Shown: piece after piece, positions 27,673 through 37,462 of the stretch
How the letters are laid out: each line of letters begins with the position of its first letter
Position numbering within the stretch: position 1 is the first letter of the stretch
NCBI RefSeq assembly: GCF_000359125.1
Contig: NZ_CAAF010000063.1
Location: 62,001 to 126,000 of the forward strand
Reading direction: 5' to 3'
Length of the DNA: 64,000 nucleotides
Source of the DNA: Mesorhizobium sp. STM 4661
GTDB taxonomy: Bacteria > Pseudomonadota > Alphaproteobacteria > Rhizobiales > Rhizobiaceae
Made by a program: the position numbers and the translations under genes
The notes under the pieces: model-generated
The model's input: the letters and a program-made list of their open reading frames with translations, nothing else
Databases searched by the model: none
What the model was told of the DNA's origin: nothing

Positions 27673-29115
27673 TTGAGTAATATTTTAATCATCGGCCACG
27701 CCGACGGATCTCGGCGCTGGGAAAATGAACTTCTGATGCGATTGAACGCGGCTGGTCACGTGGTTTCGAGTGGCCACGCGCAGGCGCCCGCACCAACCGC
27801 GCGCGGGCTGGACAATGTGCTTGATATCGAGGGCCGACGCTTCGGTCCCTCACTGGCAAGCCGCTCCGGGCCGTTGCCGTCTGGCGATCCAGGTCCCGTC
27901 GACCTTATAGTCGATCTTACCGCCACTGCCGCGGGACGAGGCGCGCCGGTCCTGACGCTCGAATTTTGCGGCCACAGCAGCTTTTCCACCGGTATCACCG
28001 AGATGCTGGCGAGCAGCCGATTGCCCGAACTTGCCGTTCGCCTCGATGGCGTTACCGTCGCCCGGGGACGGCCCATGCTCAGCGATCGGCTCTGGTTGTC
28101 TCGCATCTGCAACGATCTGCTCGCCGGGGCCATCTCGCTGGTTGTTCAAAGCGTCGCCCGCTTTTCCGCGGGCGAACTTGTGCCAATTGCCGACAGCCCG
28201 GCTCCGATCCTGAAGAGCGGTGGTTTTTTCCGAAACTATCTGTCCTTTTTCTGCAGAGGGCTGGTCGACCGCGCCATGCAAAAAATCAGACTTGGACGGC
28301 GTCCCTTTTATTGGCAGGTCGCCTATCGGCTGATCGACGGGCCAGGCGTAGCCGAAACCGGACAACTCGACGGTACGCCGTTCACTGTGCTTGCGGACGA
28401 CGGCCAGCGATTCTACGCCGACCCGTTCGTCTTCGAGCGCGACGGCCGCCACCACCTGTTTGTCGAGGAATTTCCCTATGCCACGGGTCGCGGCGTGATT
28501 TCTGTCGCTGAACTTGGTGCCGACGGTACTTTCGGTGTGCCGAGGGTGGTGCTGGAAGCAGCGCACCATCTGTCGTATCCGCAGGTGTTCGCGCACGCTG
28601 GCGAAATTTTCATGATCCCCGAAAGCGGCGCGGCGCGCGAACTCGTGCTCTATCGTGCCGCGCAATTTCCAGATCGCTGGGTACGCGACACGGTGCTGAT
28701 GACGGACAGGGATTTCAATGACGCCACGCTGCTCGAATCCGAGGGGCGCTTCTGGCTGCTGGGGACGGAGCGGTTCGGCTACGGCAGCGCGTCGGATACG
28801 ATGGCCGCTTATTCCGCGCCCTCGCTGCGCGGGCCATGGGCAGCCCATGTGCTCAATCCCATCGCCATCGATCACTCGGCCACTCGACCCGGCGGCGCCT
28901 TTATCCGCCACGGCGACGCTCTGGTATTGCCAGTGCAAAACGGGTCGAGAGCCTATGGCGGCGGCCTGGGGCTGATGCGGCTGGATCGGCTTGACGATTT
29001 CGATGTCCGTTTTGCGCCACCCCGCCCGATCGGGCCGGGGCCGGCATGGGCTCGCACGGGCATCCACACGCTCAATCGCGCCGGCAATGTCGAAGTTGTG
29101 GACAGCGCCGGCTGA
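27673..29115 (+). CDS. Large protein with C-terminal beta-propeller-like domain (GINT1-type)
   Basis: This protein of 480 aa has two parts. The N-terminal 190 residues begin with a nucleotide-binding-like strand (SNILIIGHADG) and resemble formyl- or methyltransferase-like folds only loosely. The C-terminal part, from ADPFVFERDGRHHLFVEEFP to HSATRPGGAFIRHG, matches the five-bladed propeller module seen next to glucosamine inositolphosphorylceramide transferases. It probably binds or modifies sugars. The start is TTG at 27673, with a weak GAAAAAG upstream. It lies in the polysaccharide locus, divergent from wecB. The function is not established. Confidence 0.65.
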   Translation: MSNILIIGHADGSRRWENELLMRLNAAGHVVSSGHAQAPAPTARGLDNVLDIEGRRFGPSLASRSGPLPSGDPGPVDLIVDLTATAAGRGAPVLTLEFCGHSSFSTGITEMLASSRLPELAVRLDGVTVARGRPMLSDRLWLSRICNDLLAGAISLVVQSVARFSAGELVPIADSPAPILKSGGFFRNYLSFFCRGLVDRAMQKIRLGRRPFYWQVAYRLIDGPGVAETGQLDGTPFTVLADDGQRFYADPFVFERDGRHHLFVEEFPYATGRGVISVAELGADGTFGVPRVVLEAAHHLSYPQVFAHAGEIFMIPESGAARELVLYRAAQFPDRWVRDTVLMTDRDFNDATLLESEGRFWLLGTERFGYGSASDTMAAYSAPSLRGPWAAHVLNPIAIDHSATRPGGAFIRHGDALVLPVQNGSRAYGGGLGLMRLDRLDDFDVRFAPPRPIGPGPAWARTGIHTLNRAGNVEVVDSAG

Positions 29116-29124
29116 CTGCGTCTA

Positions 29125-29230
29125 ATGCATGTCGCGCAAAAGTGCGCGGCGGTTTTGCGATAACGACATGCATAAAAACAAGAATCTAAAGCGCGTCACA
29201 TGAATCCGCTCAAACGCGACGCGCTTTAGA
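29125..29230. repeat. Intergenic repeat with two palindromes
   Basis: Two perfect inverted repeats sit side by side between convergent genes. ATGCATGTCG (29125-29134) pairs with CGACATGCAT (29164-29173), and TCTAAAGCGCGTC (29185-29197) pairs with GACGCGCTTTAGA (29218-29230). The form fits the rhizobial intergenic mosaic elements. It may also end both transcripts, although no long T-run follows. Confidence 0.75.
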
Positions 29231-29238
29231 GGCTGCGC

Positions 29239-30558
29239 CTACCGGACCCGATCCAGTTTTGGCTTGGCTGCGACAGCGACCGTAGACCTGCTCTCCGGCT
29301 GGCCTGTGTAGGGCTGGTTCCTATAGGCAAGCAGCAGCACCACGATGATCGCCATCTCCGGCGTTTTTGACGAAAGCGCGTTGTTCGACAGCGCGGCAAG
29401 CAAGAACGTTATGGTGCCGATCCACGCCGGCAGCGGCGCCCCCCGCAGCAGCCGAAAAACAAACCAGAATATCAGCGCGGTAAAGAACAGGGCTATGGGC
29501 AAGCCAAAGAGCAGGGTGATGACCACCGGCGCACTTTCGATATAGGGCAGATGGAGCTTCGCTCTGACGATCGCCAGGAGGTCGTCAACGTTCATGCCAA
29601 ACAGGATGTCTTTCCAGCTGACAAGTCCGAACACCTGGTAGATCGTCACCCGCGCCATGAAGTTTTCGTCAAAGATCGTATTGCTGAAGCGGTTCAGCAG
29701 CCCGCCCGAAACCAGCACGGTCACCAGCACCGCGCCAACCGCCAGAGCGAATAGCAGGACGACGGACTTGGCCTGCCGCTGGTGCTTGGGCGTCAGGCGC
29801 GGCCACGGCACGAACAGCAGCAGAATGAGGGTTTCCATGGCAGCGAGGATCAGGGCGGCACGAGCGCCTGACGCAGCACAACCGACGAGCAATACCAGGA
29901 TCGCCATCACCCGCACCCATATGCGCCAATGCGTCAGCGGCACGAATCCGATTGCCGTGGCGCAGAGCGCGCCCAGTGCCAGTGGGTGCGCCGACAGGCC
30001 GGTTGGCCTGAACTGCAGTTCATTCAGGCCGTAAGGCAGAAGCCGATGTTGCGTCAGCGCTTCGATCGTGCCGATCACTGCGCTCAGGATCGCCATGCCA
30101 AGCACCACGTCGCCCAACGCCCGCCGCACATCCGCATTCAATGCCAGCATCAACAGGCCTGCGGCGCCCGCCACCAGATAGGTATCGATGATGAACCCGG
30201 AGGAGCCCGCACGGCCGGTAACGAACAGATAAGGCACCAGCGCGAAAATCAGCACCGAATAGCGCATCAACGCTTTGAATAATCCAATTTCGTCCCCCTG
30301 CAGCAGAAACGGCCGGCTGAAGAGGACGACGGGAAGCAGCAGAAAGATCGCGTAGGTGCCGAAATGCAGTTTCTCGTAGAACGAGCCGCCCTGGGCCGTA
30401 TAGTCGACGACCATGTTCATTATCTGCGGCGACACCGTGAAGCGAAGCAGGAACGCGAACGCCGCGCACAGGAAAAACAGAAGCGACAGCGCGTTCTGAC
30501 GGCGAGCCTGGCTGGACAACAATCGTTCCGATCCGGCGGCGGTAGAGCTCATGGCCAT
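29239..30558 (-). CDS. O-antigen polymerase/ligase-like membrane protein (Wzy type)
   Basis: This inner-membrane protein of 439 aa has about ten hydrophobic helices and a larger periplasmic loop around residues 290-340, in the pattern of the O-antigen ligase/Wzy family. The stretch RPTGLSAHPLALG near residue 185 resembles the conserved loop of that family (GLSGHPNALG type). It should polymerise flipped repeat units in the periplasm. It is divergent from the Wzz-like gene. Wzy proteins are poorly conserved, so the class is firm but the linkage is unknown. Confidence 0.8.
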   Translation of the reverse strand: MAMSSTAAGSERLLSSQARRQNALSLLFFLCAAFAFLLRFTVSPQIMNMVVDYTAQGGSFYEKLHFGTYAIFLLLPVVLFSRPFLLQGDEIGLFKALMRYSVLIFALVPYLFVTGRAGSSGFIIDTYLVAGAAGLLMLALNADVRRALGDVVLGMAILSAVIGTIEALTQHRLLPYGLNELQFRPTGLSAHPLALGALCATAIGFVPLTHWRIWVRVMAILVLLVGCAASGARAALILAAMETLILLLFVPWPRLTPKHQRQAKSVVLLFALAVGAVLVTVLVSGGLLNRFSNTIFDENFMARVTIYQVFGLVSWKDILFGMNVDDLLAIVRAKLHLPYIESAPVVITLLFGLPIALFFTALIFWFVFRLLRGAPLPAWIGTITFLLAALSNNALSSKTPEMAIIVVLLLAYRNQPYTGQPESRSTVAVAAKPKLDRVR

Positions 30559-30716
30559 CCCAGCGGGTATTCAAAAGGCATTCTGGCCAACGACGTTCAT
30601 TCAAGATTCAATGAACGTACCTGGCGCGTGAAATGGTAAATAAGCCAACTTGGAAAATGAGATGTTAACGATGTTTCTGTAAGCAGGGCACGCGTAACGA
30701 ATAATAGGGTTGCACC

Positions 30717-32279
30717 ATGCCTGCCGCCTCCGGCCCATCCTCCCCGTCCGCGGCGGATTCCGATATCAGCGCGCTCGAACGAATCGCCAATGCGCGGCGC
30801 AGGGCGATGCTGCAACAAGGCGCCCCAGCCACAGCACGCGCCGCCGCGCCCGTCGTGACACCGCATGCATCCGAGCCAGTCGCGACGGTGACGCTGGACA
30901 AGATCGGCGATTTCCTCGAGCTCGATTTTCGACGCCTGTTCGTCTGGCTGCGGGCCGGGCTCGCTGTGGCATGCATGCTGGCAGTTATCGGCGGCATTGT
31001 CGGCGGCGCCTACGCCCTGCTGAGCAAACAGCGCTATACCGTCACCACCGACGTCCTCATCAATCCTGCCAATTTGCAGGTTGTGGAAAACGATCTCTAT
31101 TCGCAACCGGGCCAGGTCGACAGCCAAATACTCAACGCGCGCAGCAAGCAGCGCATCTTGACCTCGGGCAATGTGCTTTCCCGTGTCGTGGACGAACTCG
31201 ATCTGACCAACGATCCGGAGTTTTTCGACCCGGACCGGAGCGCATCCACATCTGGCGGTGTGGCGGATGGCAGCAAGTCCGACCCGAAGCTTGTCGCCTT
31301 GAAGAACCTGGCGGAGCGGGTCGATGTCACCGCGGACCCGACGTCGTTTGTCACGACCTTGTCGGTATCGGCCGAAACCGCCGGCAAGGCGATCCTGATC
31401 TCGCAAGCCATAGTCAAGACCTTCCAGGAAGAGCTGGCCAAGGCGGAATCTGCCGGCGCCGGCCGTGCTGCGGCTGCTCTTGACAGCCGGCTCGGCGAGC
31501 TCAAAAGCGGTGTGCAAACGGCAGAGGAAAAGGTCGAGGCCTACAGGCGCAGCAATAACCTGTCCACCAGCAATGGTCAGCTTGTCAGTTCGCAAACGAT
31601 GACGCAGCTCAACAGCGAAATTGTGGACGCGCAATCGCGCGTCATCGCTGCGCAATCAAGTTACGACGCCCTGATCGCCTCCGGTGTCAACGGGGCCAAT
31701 CCGGACCCCACGGTTTCGGAAGCGCTCGCGGCGCTACGCGAAAAGGCAAACAGCCTGCGGCAGCAAATCGATTCACAGTCCATGACTTTCGGTCCTCGTC
31801 ACCCGACGATTGTCAGGCTCAGGACGGAATTCGAAACCGTCAGTTCTCAACTCGGGGCGGAGTTCGCCCGCACCGTCGGCACGGCAAAAGCCAACCTGGA
31901 CAAGGCCAAGGCTTCATTGGCTTCTCTCAGCGCTGGGATGAACGATCTGAGGGGCAACGTTTTCACCGACAGCGAGTCCGAAGTAGCCTTGCGTGAGCTT
32001 GAACGCGACGCCGCTTCGAAGAGAGCGGTCTATGAGAGCTTCCTGTCACGTGCGCGCCAAATCGCCGAGCGCGAGCAGATCGACACCACGAATGTACAGG
32101 TGATTTCGACCGCAGTACCGCCACAACGGCGCTCGTGGCCGCCGCGCACTCCCCTGGTAGCAGGCGCGGGCGCTTTCGCAGGCTTTGGCCTGGGCATGCT
32201 GCTGGCCATTGGCATGGGCATCATTCGCGACATGCGCCGGCAGCCGAACCGATCAGGCATTGCCTCCAGCCAAGCCTGA
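30717..32279 (+). CDS. Wzz/GumC-type polysaccharide co-polymerase
   Basis: This inner-membrane chain-length regulator has 520 aa. A first transmembrane helix (AGLAVACMLAVIGGIVGGAYALL) lies near residues 80-102, a long periplasmic coiled-coil-rich domain follows, and the C-terminal helix (TPLVAGAGAFAGFGLGMLLAIGMGI) is preceded by the proline-rich PPQRRSWPPR typical of the family. The C-terminal tyrosine-kinase domain found in ExoP or Wzc is absent. No separate kinase gene is seen in the window. Confidence 0.88.
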   Translation: MPAASGPSSPSAADSDISALERIANARRRAMLQQGAPATARAAAPVVTPHASEPVATVTLDKIGDFLELDFRRLFVWLRAGLAVACMLAVIGGIVGGAYALLSKQRYTVTTDVLINPANLQVVENDLYSQPGQVDSQILNARSKQRILTSGNVLSRVVDELDLTNDPEFFDPDRSASTSGGVADGSKSDPKLVALKNLAERVDVTADPTSFVTTLSVSAETAGKAILISQAIVKTFQEELAKAESAGAGRAAAALDSRLGELKSGVQTAEEKVEAYRRSNNLSTSNGQLVSSQTMTQLNSEIVDAQSRVIAAQSSYDALIASGVNGANPDPTVSEALAALREKANSLRQQIDSQSMTFGPRHPTIVRLRTEFETVSSQLGAEFARTVGTAKANLDKAKASLASLSAGMNDLRGNVFTDSESEVALRELERDAASKRAVYESFLSRARQIAEREQIDTTNVQVISTAVPPQRRSWPPRTPLVAGAGAFAGFGLGMLLAIGMGIIRDMRRQPNRSGIASSQA

Positions 32280-32287
32280 ACCGAGGC

Positions 32288-33388
32288 ATGGCGAAGCGCA
32301 TCGTTTTCCATATCGCCAGCCTGAGGGGCGGCGGCGCCGAACGTGTCTTCGTCCTCATGGCAAATGAACTGGCGTCCCGCGGGCACGATGTCACACTTTT
32401 TACCTGGAACGCGGAAGGGCCTAACGCCGTGCTGCGCTCCCCTGCCGTGCATCTGGTCGATTTCGGCCTTCCCATCCGGGGTGAGGGTTACGGCAAGTTG
32501 GCAACGCTGAAAGGCCTCGTGCGAAGCGCGTGTCTGTTCAAATCGCTCGATCCCCATGCGGTCTATAGCGCTCCCGAATTCGCCAATCTGGTCGTGGCGC
32601 TGGCGCTTTCATTGGCGCGAAGCCGGGCGAGGTTCTTTCCGAGCTTCCACGCAGCCGCCTCGCTGCCTTCCGGCAGCCTCGGCGCAAGAATGGCGATCTG
32701 GCTTTCCGCGCTGGTTGCAGCGCGCGCGACCAAAGCCATCACCGTTTCGGCGGGTGTTGGCCGCGATATCATGGCCCGCGGCTTCCCCAAATCCAAGGTT
32801 GTCGTCATCAACAACCCGCTGCCGCCGGCCGCGGCGCCACAGGCATATCCCTGGCAGGCGGAATTGGCGACGATGGGCGATGGTCCGGTCATCGCCACCG
32901 CCGGACGCCTGGTGCCGGTCAAGGATCATCTGACTTTACTGCGGGCCTTCGCTCTCCTGCGCGCCAGCCGCCGCGCCCGACTTGTCATCTTCGGCGACGG
33001 TCCGCTGGCCGCCGAGTTGCGCGCCCAAGCTGAACAATCCGGTGTCCGTGCCGACGTGCTCTTTGCCGGCTATGTCAACGATCCCGCGGCCTGTTATGCC
33101 GCGGCCGATCTGTTCGTCCTTTCATCCACGAGCGAGGGCTTTGGCAATGTGTTGGTCGAAGCGATGGCTGCCGGTGTCCCCGTAGTCTCCACGGATGCGC
33201 CACACGGCCCGCGCGAAATCCTTGCCGACGGCCGTTTCGGCGCCTTGGTGCCGGTTGGCGATGCCGCTGCCTTGGCAAAGGCGATGACCGAGATGCTGGA
33301 CCATCCGACCCCCGTTGCCATCCTGAAGAGCAGAGCGGCGGATTTCGAAATTGAAAAGATCGGGGATCAATACGAAGCGTTCCTCTAG
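32288..33388 (+). CDS. Glycosyltransferase family 4
   Basis: This GT-B glycosyltransferase of 366 aa has the donor-domain motifs TAGRLVPVKDHLTLLRAF and FVLSSTSEGFGNVLVEAMAAGVPVV, and the N-terminal HIASLRGGGAERV loop typical of GT4. The start at ATG 32288 (MAKRIVFH) follows the co-polymerase stop by eight bases, so the two are probably co-transcribed. A GAGG lies only one base upstream, so translation may rely on coupling. The acceptor and sugar are unknown. Confidence 0.9.
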   Translation: MAKRIVFHIASLRGGGAERVFVLMANELASRGHDVTLFTWNAEGPNAVLRSPAVHLVDFGLPIRGEGYGKLATLKGLVRSACLFKSLDPHAVYSAPEFANLVVALALSLARSRARFFPSFHAAASLPSGSLGARMAIWLSALVAARATKAITVSAGVGRDIMARGFPKSKVVVINNPLPPAAAPQAYPWQAELATMGDGPVIATAGRLVPVKDHLTLLRAFALLRASRRARLVIFGDGPLAAELRAQAEQSGVRADVLFAGYVNDPAACYAAADLFVLSSTSEGFGNVLVEAMAAGVPVVSTDAPHGPREILADGRFGALVPVGDAAALAKAMTEMLDHPTPVAILKSRAADFEIEKIGDQYEAFL

Positions 33389-33736
33389 CCAGGACGTGAA
33401 GCCCCTTGTCGGAATATCGGGAACTTCGCCGTTGGCAGGGCAGCAATAGCGAGGATGTGATCCGAGCCGACAAAACTCAATTCGCTACAAGAACTTTAAT
33501 TTCGGTTTACCCGAAGTTGATAACAGCAAGGACCCTGGTTTCCACCCGTCAAGCAAAGGGCCTGCCTTGCTGCAGCATCACAACTCACTCGTCGGCCGCA
33601 GGAGCGAATGCAATTCGTTGATATTGCAGCGCTTTTCCTGCGAACGCCTGACGTCCGACGCGATAGCCAGTGGGGAACCCTGGGTTGCCATGGTCCGAAA
33701 GTGCGGTGGACGGGTCTCCGGCGCCGGGAGCTGGGC
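33389..33736. other. Intergenic stretch without a supported gene
   Basis: This stretch is richer in A and T than its neighbours. It holds a short palindrome (TTCGG, five bases, CCGAA, near 33503-33517) and probably the promoter of the acyltransferase gene that follows. An in-frame ATG at 33608 with AGGAG three bases upstream could extend that gene leftward, but the added residues do not look like a conserved protein. I see nothing else. Confidence 0.5.
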
Positions 33737-34852
33737 TTGAGTATCATTCGTGCCCTGGAAGGTGGCGACCTTCAGGCCGTCGCGGGCATGTTTCAACGCG
33801 TGCTGCGCAAGGACCGGACCGAAGCCCCGGCCTCCCTCGTCGAGTATATGAAACGGTTCTATCTGGACGCGCCCGGTGGCGGCGGCGACCTCCGGTCGCA
33901 TGTCCACGTCAACGACGCCGGTCGCGTTTCCGGATTTGTCGGCGTTCATACATTGCCGATGACGTTCAACGGCCGACAACTACGCGCCGCGGCCTGCAGC
34001 TCGCTGATGGTCGAGGATCATGAGCGCGACCCCATGGCCGGTGCCCGCCTGCTGAAGGCATTCCTGGATGGTCCGCAGGACATCTCCTTCAGCGAGACGG
34101 CCAATGACATTTCCGCGAAATTGTGGACCCGGCTGCGCGGCGTGGTCCTGCCGCAATACAGCCTTGACTGGGTACGCGTAATGCGGCCGTCGACCTTCAT
34201 GGTCAGCCTTCTCGCCAATCGCACCGGGCTTGCCCGGATACTCAATCCGTTTGCACATGCCTTCGACCGGTTTTACTGCAAGAGAATGCAGCACAACGAG
34301 CGGCGCTGGTCTGGCGTGGCTGCGGACGGAGCAGGCCATGGAGCATTTCGAACGGCCGACATCGACAGCGACGTATTTGCCAAACTCATCGAGCCGTTTA
34401 CCGCTCACTTCGCTCTGCGCCCTGATTGGACGGAAAGCCAACTCGATCATATCTTGACCGACGCAGCGCAAAAGCCGGATCTGGGCGATCTTGTCTATGT
34501 TTCCGTGGCATCTCCGGCCGGCGCCAATGTCGGCGCTTTTGCCTATTACGCACGACCGGATAGAATCGGTCGCGTGCTGCAGATCCTCGCCCTCCCCGGC
34601 CAGGTGGGCTCAGTGATCGATTGCCTGATCGATCATGCGGCCGCGCGCCGCGTCTGCGGCCTGCGCGGCCGCATCCAACCCGCACTTCTGGAAGCAATGC
34701 TCGGAAGGCGCATAGCTTTCGTACCCGTTGCCTCGACCGTCGTGCATTCACGCGATCCCGCGCTTATGGATGCCATGAAGAACTCGCAAGTCTTCCTGAA
34801 TGGGCTTGCGGGCGAGCAGTGGAGCCAGCTGATCGGTGGCCGCTTCACCTGA
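33737..34852 (+). CDS. GNAT-like acyltransferase of the polysaccharide locus
   Basis: This protein of about 371 aa resembles GNAT-type N-acyltransferases found in exopolysaccharide clusters. The N-terminal IIRALEGGDLQAVAGMFQRVLR and the SGFVGVHTLPMTFNGRQLRAAACSS region are compatible with an acyl-CoA binding fold. The start is uncertain: TTG at 33737 has GGGAG six bases upstream, while ATG 33608 would add 43 residues of low conservation value. It is convergent with the nadE-like gene. The acceptor is unknown; a sugar amine is a reasonable guess. Confidence 0.6.
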   Translation: MSIIRALEGGDLQAVAGMFQRVLRKDRTEAPASLVEYMKRFYLDAPGGGGDLRSHVHVNDAGRVSGFVGVHTLPMTFNGRQLRAAACSSLMVEDHERDPMAGARLLKAFLDGPQDISFSETANDISAKLWTRLRGVVLPQYSLDWVRVMRPSTFMVSLLANRTGLARILNPFAHAFDRFYCKRMQHNERRWSGVAADGAGHGAFRTADIDSDVFAKLIEPFTAHFALRPDWTESQLDHILTDAAQKPDLGDLVYVSVASPAGANVGAFAYYARPDRIGRVLQILALPGQVGSVIDCLIDHAAARRVCGLRGRIQPALLEAMLGRRIAFVPVASTVVHSRDPALMDAMKNSQVFLNGLAGEQWSQLIGGRFT

Positions 34853-34887
34853 CGAGCTGTTCAGCACGTGGCCCGGTTCGAAGCAGG

Positions 34888-35895
34888 TCAGGTTCCGACT
34901 TCCTTAACTTCGTCAACGAGTTGCGGGCGCAGATGGAGATAGCGCGTGGCTTTTCGCTTGGCGGTGATGTCGGCCCAGACACGCTCCACTTGCGAGGCGT
35001 CCAGTCCCGCCGCCTGTCCCACCACTTCGGCCGCCATGCCCTTGTTGAGGCCGCAAAGGCAAATATCCATGCGGTCATAGGGAAGCGAGAAGTAGAACTC
35101 CTCCTGTGTCTGCGCCAGCGAGTAGGTATCGGTGGTCGGCGGCCGGTTCAGGATTTCCTGGGGAATACCGAGATAGGCCGCCAGCGCATAGACCTGCGTT
35201 TTATAGAGATGTGCGATCGGCTTGACGTCGGCCGCGCCGTCACCGTTCTTGACGAAGAACCCCTGATCGTATTCCAGCCGGTTCGGCGTTCCAAGAACGG
35301 CGAAGTTCAGGCGATCGGCATGATAATATTCGATCTGCTTGCGGGTGCGCTGTTTCATATTGGTGGCGGCGACGATCCCGAGATAGACCGGCAGCGGCAT
35401 TCTTACTTTCGTCTGCTTGCCTTCCGGATCCTGGACCACCAGCGACGAAATATTGTAGCCTTCGCTCTCAAGCGCGTTCGCGATCACGATCTTCGAGGCC
35501 CAGCCTTCGCCGTATTCCGGGACCAATTCGCGGATGAAGGCGTCGCGACGCTCATAGCAGCCCATGGCGCGCAGGGCCGGCCCGATATCCTCCACAATAG
35601 CCTCGACACCGAAAGTGTCGGCGACAAGGCGGCCAAGCCGCAGACTTTCCGGATCGGAATCGTTTTCCGGCATGAACAGGCACAATACATTCCGAGGGCC
35701 GGCGGCGCGCGCTGCCAGCGCGACCGAAACACTTGAATCGATCCCGCCCGAAAGACCGAGCGTCAGGCCCCGCTTGCGAACACCGCGCAACTGCTGGCGC
35801 AAGGCGGTCACGATCCTGTCCGTTTCGGCGGCGGGGTCGATCGCCAGAGCCTGCGCCAGAATGGTCTGCGCGTCCTCGCTCGGGCGAACACTCAT
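34888..35895 (-). CDS. NAD synthetase-like (NadE family) ATP-dependent amidotransferase
   Basis: This PP-loop enzyme of 335 aa has LGLSGGIDSS at residues 47-55 and the NadE segments FFVKNGDGAADVKPIAHLYK and RPPTTDTYSLAQTQEE. It lacks the glutaminase domain of long NadE proteins, so it would use free ammonia. It is the last of a four-gene leftward operon with asnB, an acyl carrier protein and an AMP ligase, and overlaps the ligase by four bases. That setting suggests a role in amidating a carboxylate in polysaccharide assembly rather than housekeeping NAD synthesis. The family is firm; the substrate is inference. Confidence 0.8.
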   Translation of the reverse strand: MSVRPSEDAQTILAQALAIDPAAETDRIVTALRQQLRGVRKRGLTLGLSGGIDSSVSVALAARAAGPRNVLCLFMPENDSDPESLRLGRLVADTFGVEAIVEDIGPALRAMGCYERRDAFIRELVPEYGEGWASKIVIANALESEGYNISSLVVQDPEGKQTKVRMPLPVYLGIVAATNMKQRTRKQIEYYHADRLNFAVLGTPNRLEYDQGFFVKNGDGAADVKPIAHLYKTQVYALAAYLGIPQEILNRPPTTDTYSLAQTQEEFYFSLPYDRMDICLCGLNKGMAAEVVGQAAGLDASQVERVWADITAKRKATRYLHLRPQLVDEVKEVGT

Positions 35896-37439
35896 TGCGC
35901 GGCCTCCATCATTTCCGCCGCAAGCCGGCGGCTGACCTTGCCCGTATCCGTCTTTGGCAATTCCGAGCGGAACTCGATGACCTTGGGAACCATGAAATCC
36001 TCGAGATGACGCGCGCAGTGGCGCATGACATCCTTTTCGCTGAGCTTTGGGTCCGAGCGTATGACGAGTGCGCCGATCGCATGCCCAAGCACCGGATCCG
36101 CCACGCCGACGACAACGGCCTCCGCGATGCCCGGATGGGCGTGAAGCACGGCTTCCACTTCCTTCGGGGCCACCTTCTCTCCGCGTGTCTTTATGATGTC
36201 GTCCTTGCGTCCGACGAAATAGAGAAAGCCGTCCTCATCGGTTCTGAACAGATCGCCGGTGTAGAGAACCTTCTCCCAGGGGTTTGGGCCCGGCCGCAGG
36301 GTGCGTTCGGTTGCAGCTTCGTTTCGCCAGTAACCCTGCATGACATGCGGCCCGCGAATGACCAACTCACCTGCTACGCCCAGCGGCACGCGTTGCCCGT
36401 GGTCGTCGACCACGAAGGCTTCGGTGTTCGGAATGGCTATTCCGACCGATCCCGGCCGGCGATCGAGCTCCTCGGGCGGTAGATAGGTGCAGCGCTTGCA
36501 TTCCGTCAGGCCATACATCGAATAGAGCCTGACACTGGGAAAAAGGAAGCGCAGGCGTTCTATGTGAGCCTGCGGCAAGGCCGCCGCCGTGTTGGAAATA
36601 TAGCGAAGGCTGGGCAGGAAGCCCGGCGTCAGGTCACGCATCCGCAGGATCATCGCTGCCATCGTGGGCACGAGCGGAAGACCGGTGACGCCCTCCTCGC
36701 GGATGCGTTCAAAGACCGCTTGAGGAAAAGCGAAGGACTTTTCGAGCACGAGCGTGGCGCCGAGCCTGACGGCCATCAGCAACTGGTAGAGGCCATAGTC
36801 GAAGGCAAGGGGAAGAACATTCAAAATAATGTCGTCCGGCGAGTTGCGCAGATAGGTGGTGATGGACTCCGCGGCCGCGTCGCAATTGCGGTGCGTCATC
36901 ATCACGCCCTTGGGTCGGCCCGTTGAGCCCGAGGTGTAGATCAGCATGGCAAGATCGACGTCGATGCCGCGGTGATCTATCTCCCTGGCTTCGAGCGTCA
37001 GGCAGTCGGCCAGCGATGTCGCCCCTGCCGGGCATTGGTCATCGGCACCAACGGTGGAAGCCACGAAGATGCCGGTCCTGCCGCTCGATCCGCAGGCCTC
37101 GGCGACCACGGGCATCAGTTTTGCCTGCGTGAGGATCGCCGCAGCGTCGCAGTCGCCGATTATGTAGGCGAGCTTTTCGGCCTTGGTGGATGCGTTGATC
37201 GGACTGAACGTCGCCCCTGCCTTGAGGACCGCGAAAATCGAAACCGCGGCCTCCCAGCAATTGTCCATGAAGATCAGGACCCGGTCGTTGCGCCTGACGC
37301 TATTCGTAAAAAGGGCGGCGGCCAGGCGGCTGGAGAGATCGTCCAGTTCTTCGTAGCACAGCCTTTTGTCCTTGGTGATCAATGCCGTTTTGGCGGGATG
37401 GGCAGCGGCCTTGGCAGCCAGAAAATATTCGATCCGCAT
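35892..37439 (-). CDS. AMP-forming acyl/aminoacyl ligase (ANL superfamily)
   Basis: This enzyme of 515 aa activates a carboxylate as acyl-AMP and passes it to a thiol. The A3 loop IYTSGSTGRPKG is at residues 167-178, the YTGDLF and GRKDDIIKTRGEKV motifs mark the hinge, and the catalytic Lys501 lies in PKTDTGK. The carrier protein gene lies 23 bases upstream in the same operon, so loading onto that carrier is likely. The set resembles the ligase/carrier/amidotransferase sets of exosortase-A loci, but no exosortase is seen here. Confidence 0.9.
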   Translation of the reverse strand: MRIEYFLAAKAAAHPAKTALITKDKRLCYEELDDLSSRLAAALFTNSVRRNDRVLIFMDNCWEAAVSIFAVLKAGATFSPINASTKAEKLAYIIGDCDAAAILTQAKLMPVVAEACGSSGRTGIFVASTVGADDQCPAGATSLADCLTLEAREIDHRGIDVDLAMLIYTSGSTGRPKGVMMTHRNCDAAAESITTYLRNSPDDIILNVLPLAFDYGLYQLLMAVRLGATLVLEKSFAFPQAVFERIREEGVTGLPLVPTMAAMILRMRDLTPGFLPSLRYISNTAAALPQAHIERLRFLFPSVRLYSMYGLTECKRCTYLPPEELDRRPGSVGIAIPNTEAFVVDDHGQRVPLGVAGELVIRGPHVMQGYWRNEAATERTLRPGPNPWEKVLYTGDLFRTDEDGFLYFVGRKDDIIKTRGEKVAPKEVEAVLHAHPGIAEAVVVGVADPVLGHAIGALVIRSDPKLSEKDVMRHCARHLEDFMVPKVIEFRSELPKTDTGKVSRRLAAEMMEAAQ

Positions 37440-37462
37440 GAACCACTCCTCGCCGACCGCAC

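Noticed and set aside
30717..32279. ExoP/Wzc-type protein with tyrosine kinase
   Set aside because: The chain ends soon after the second membrane helix. No Walker motif or tyrosine cluster follows.
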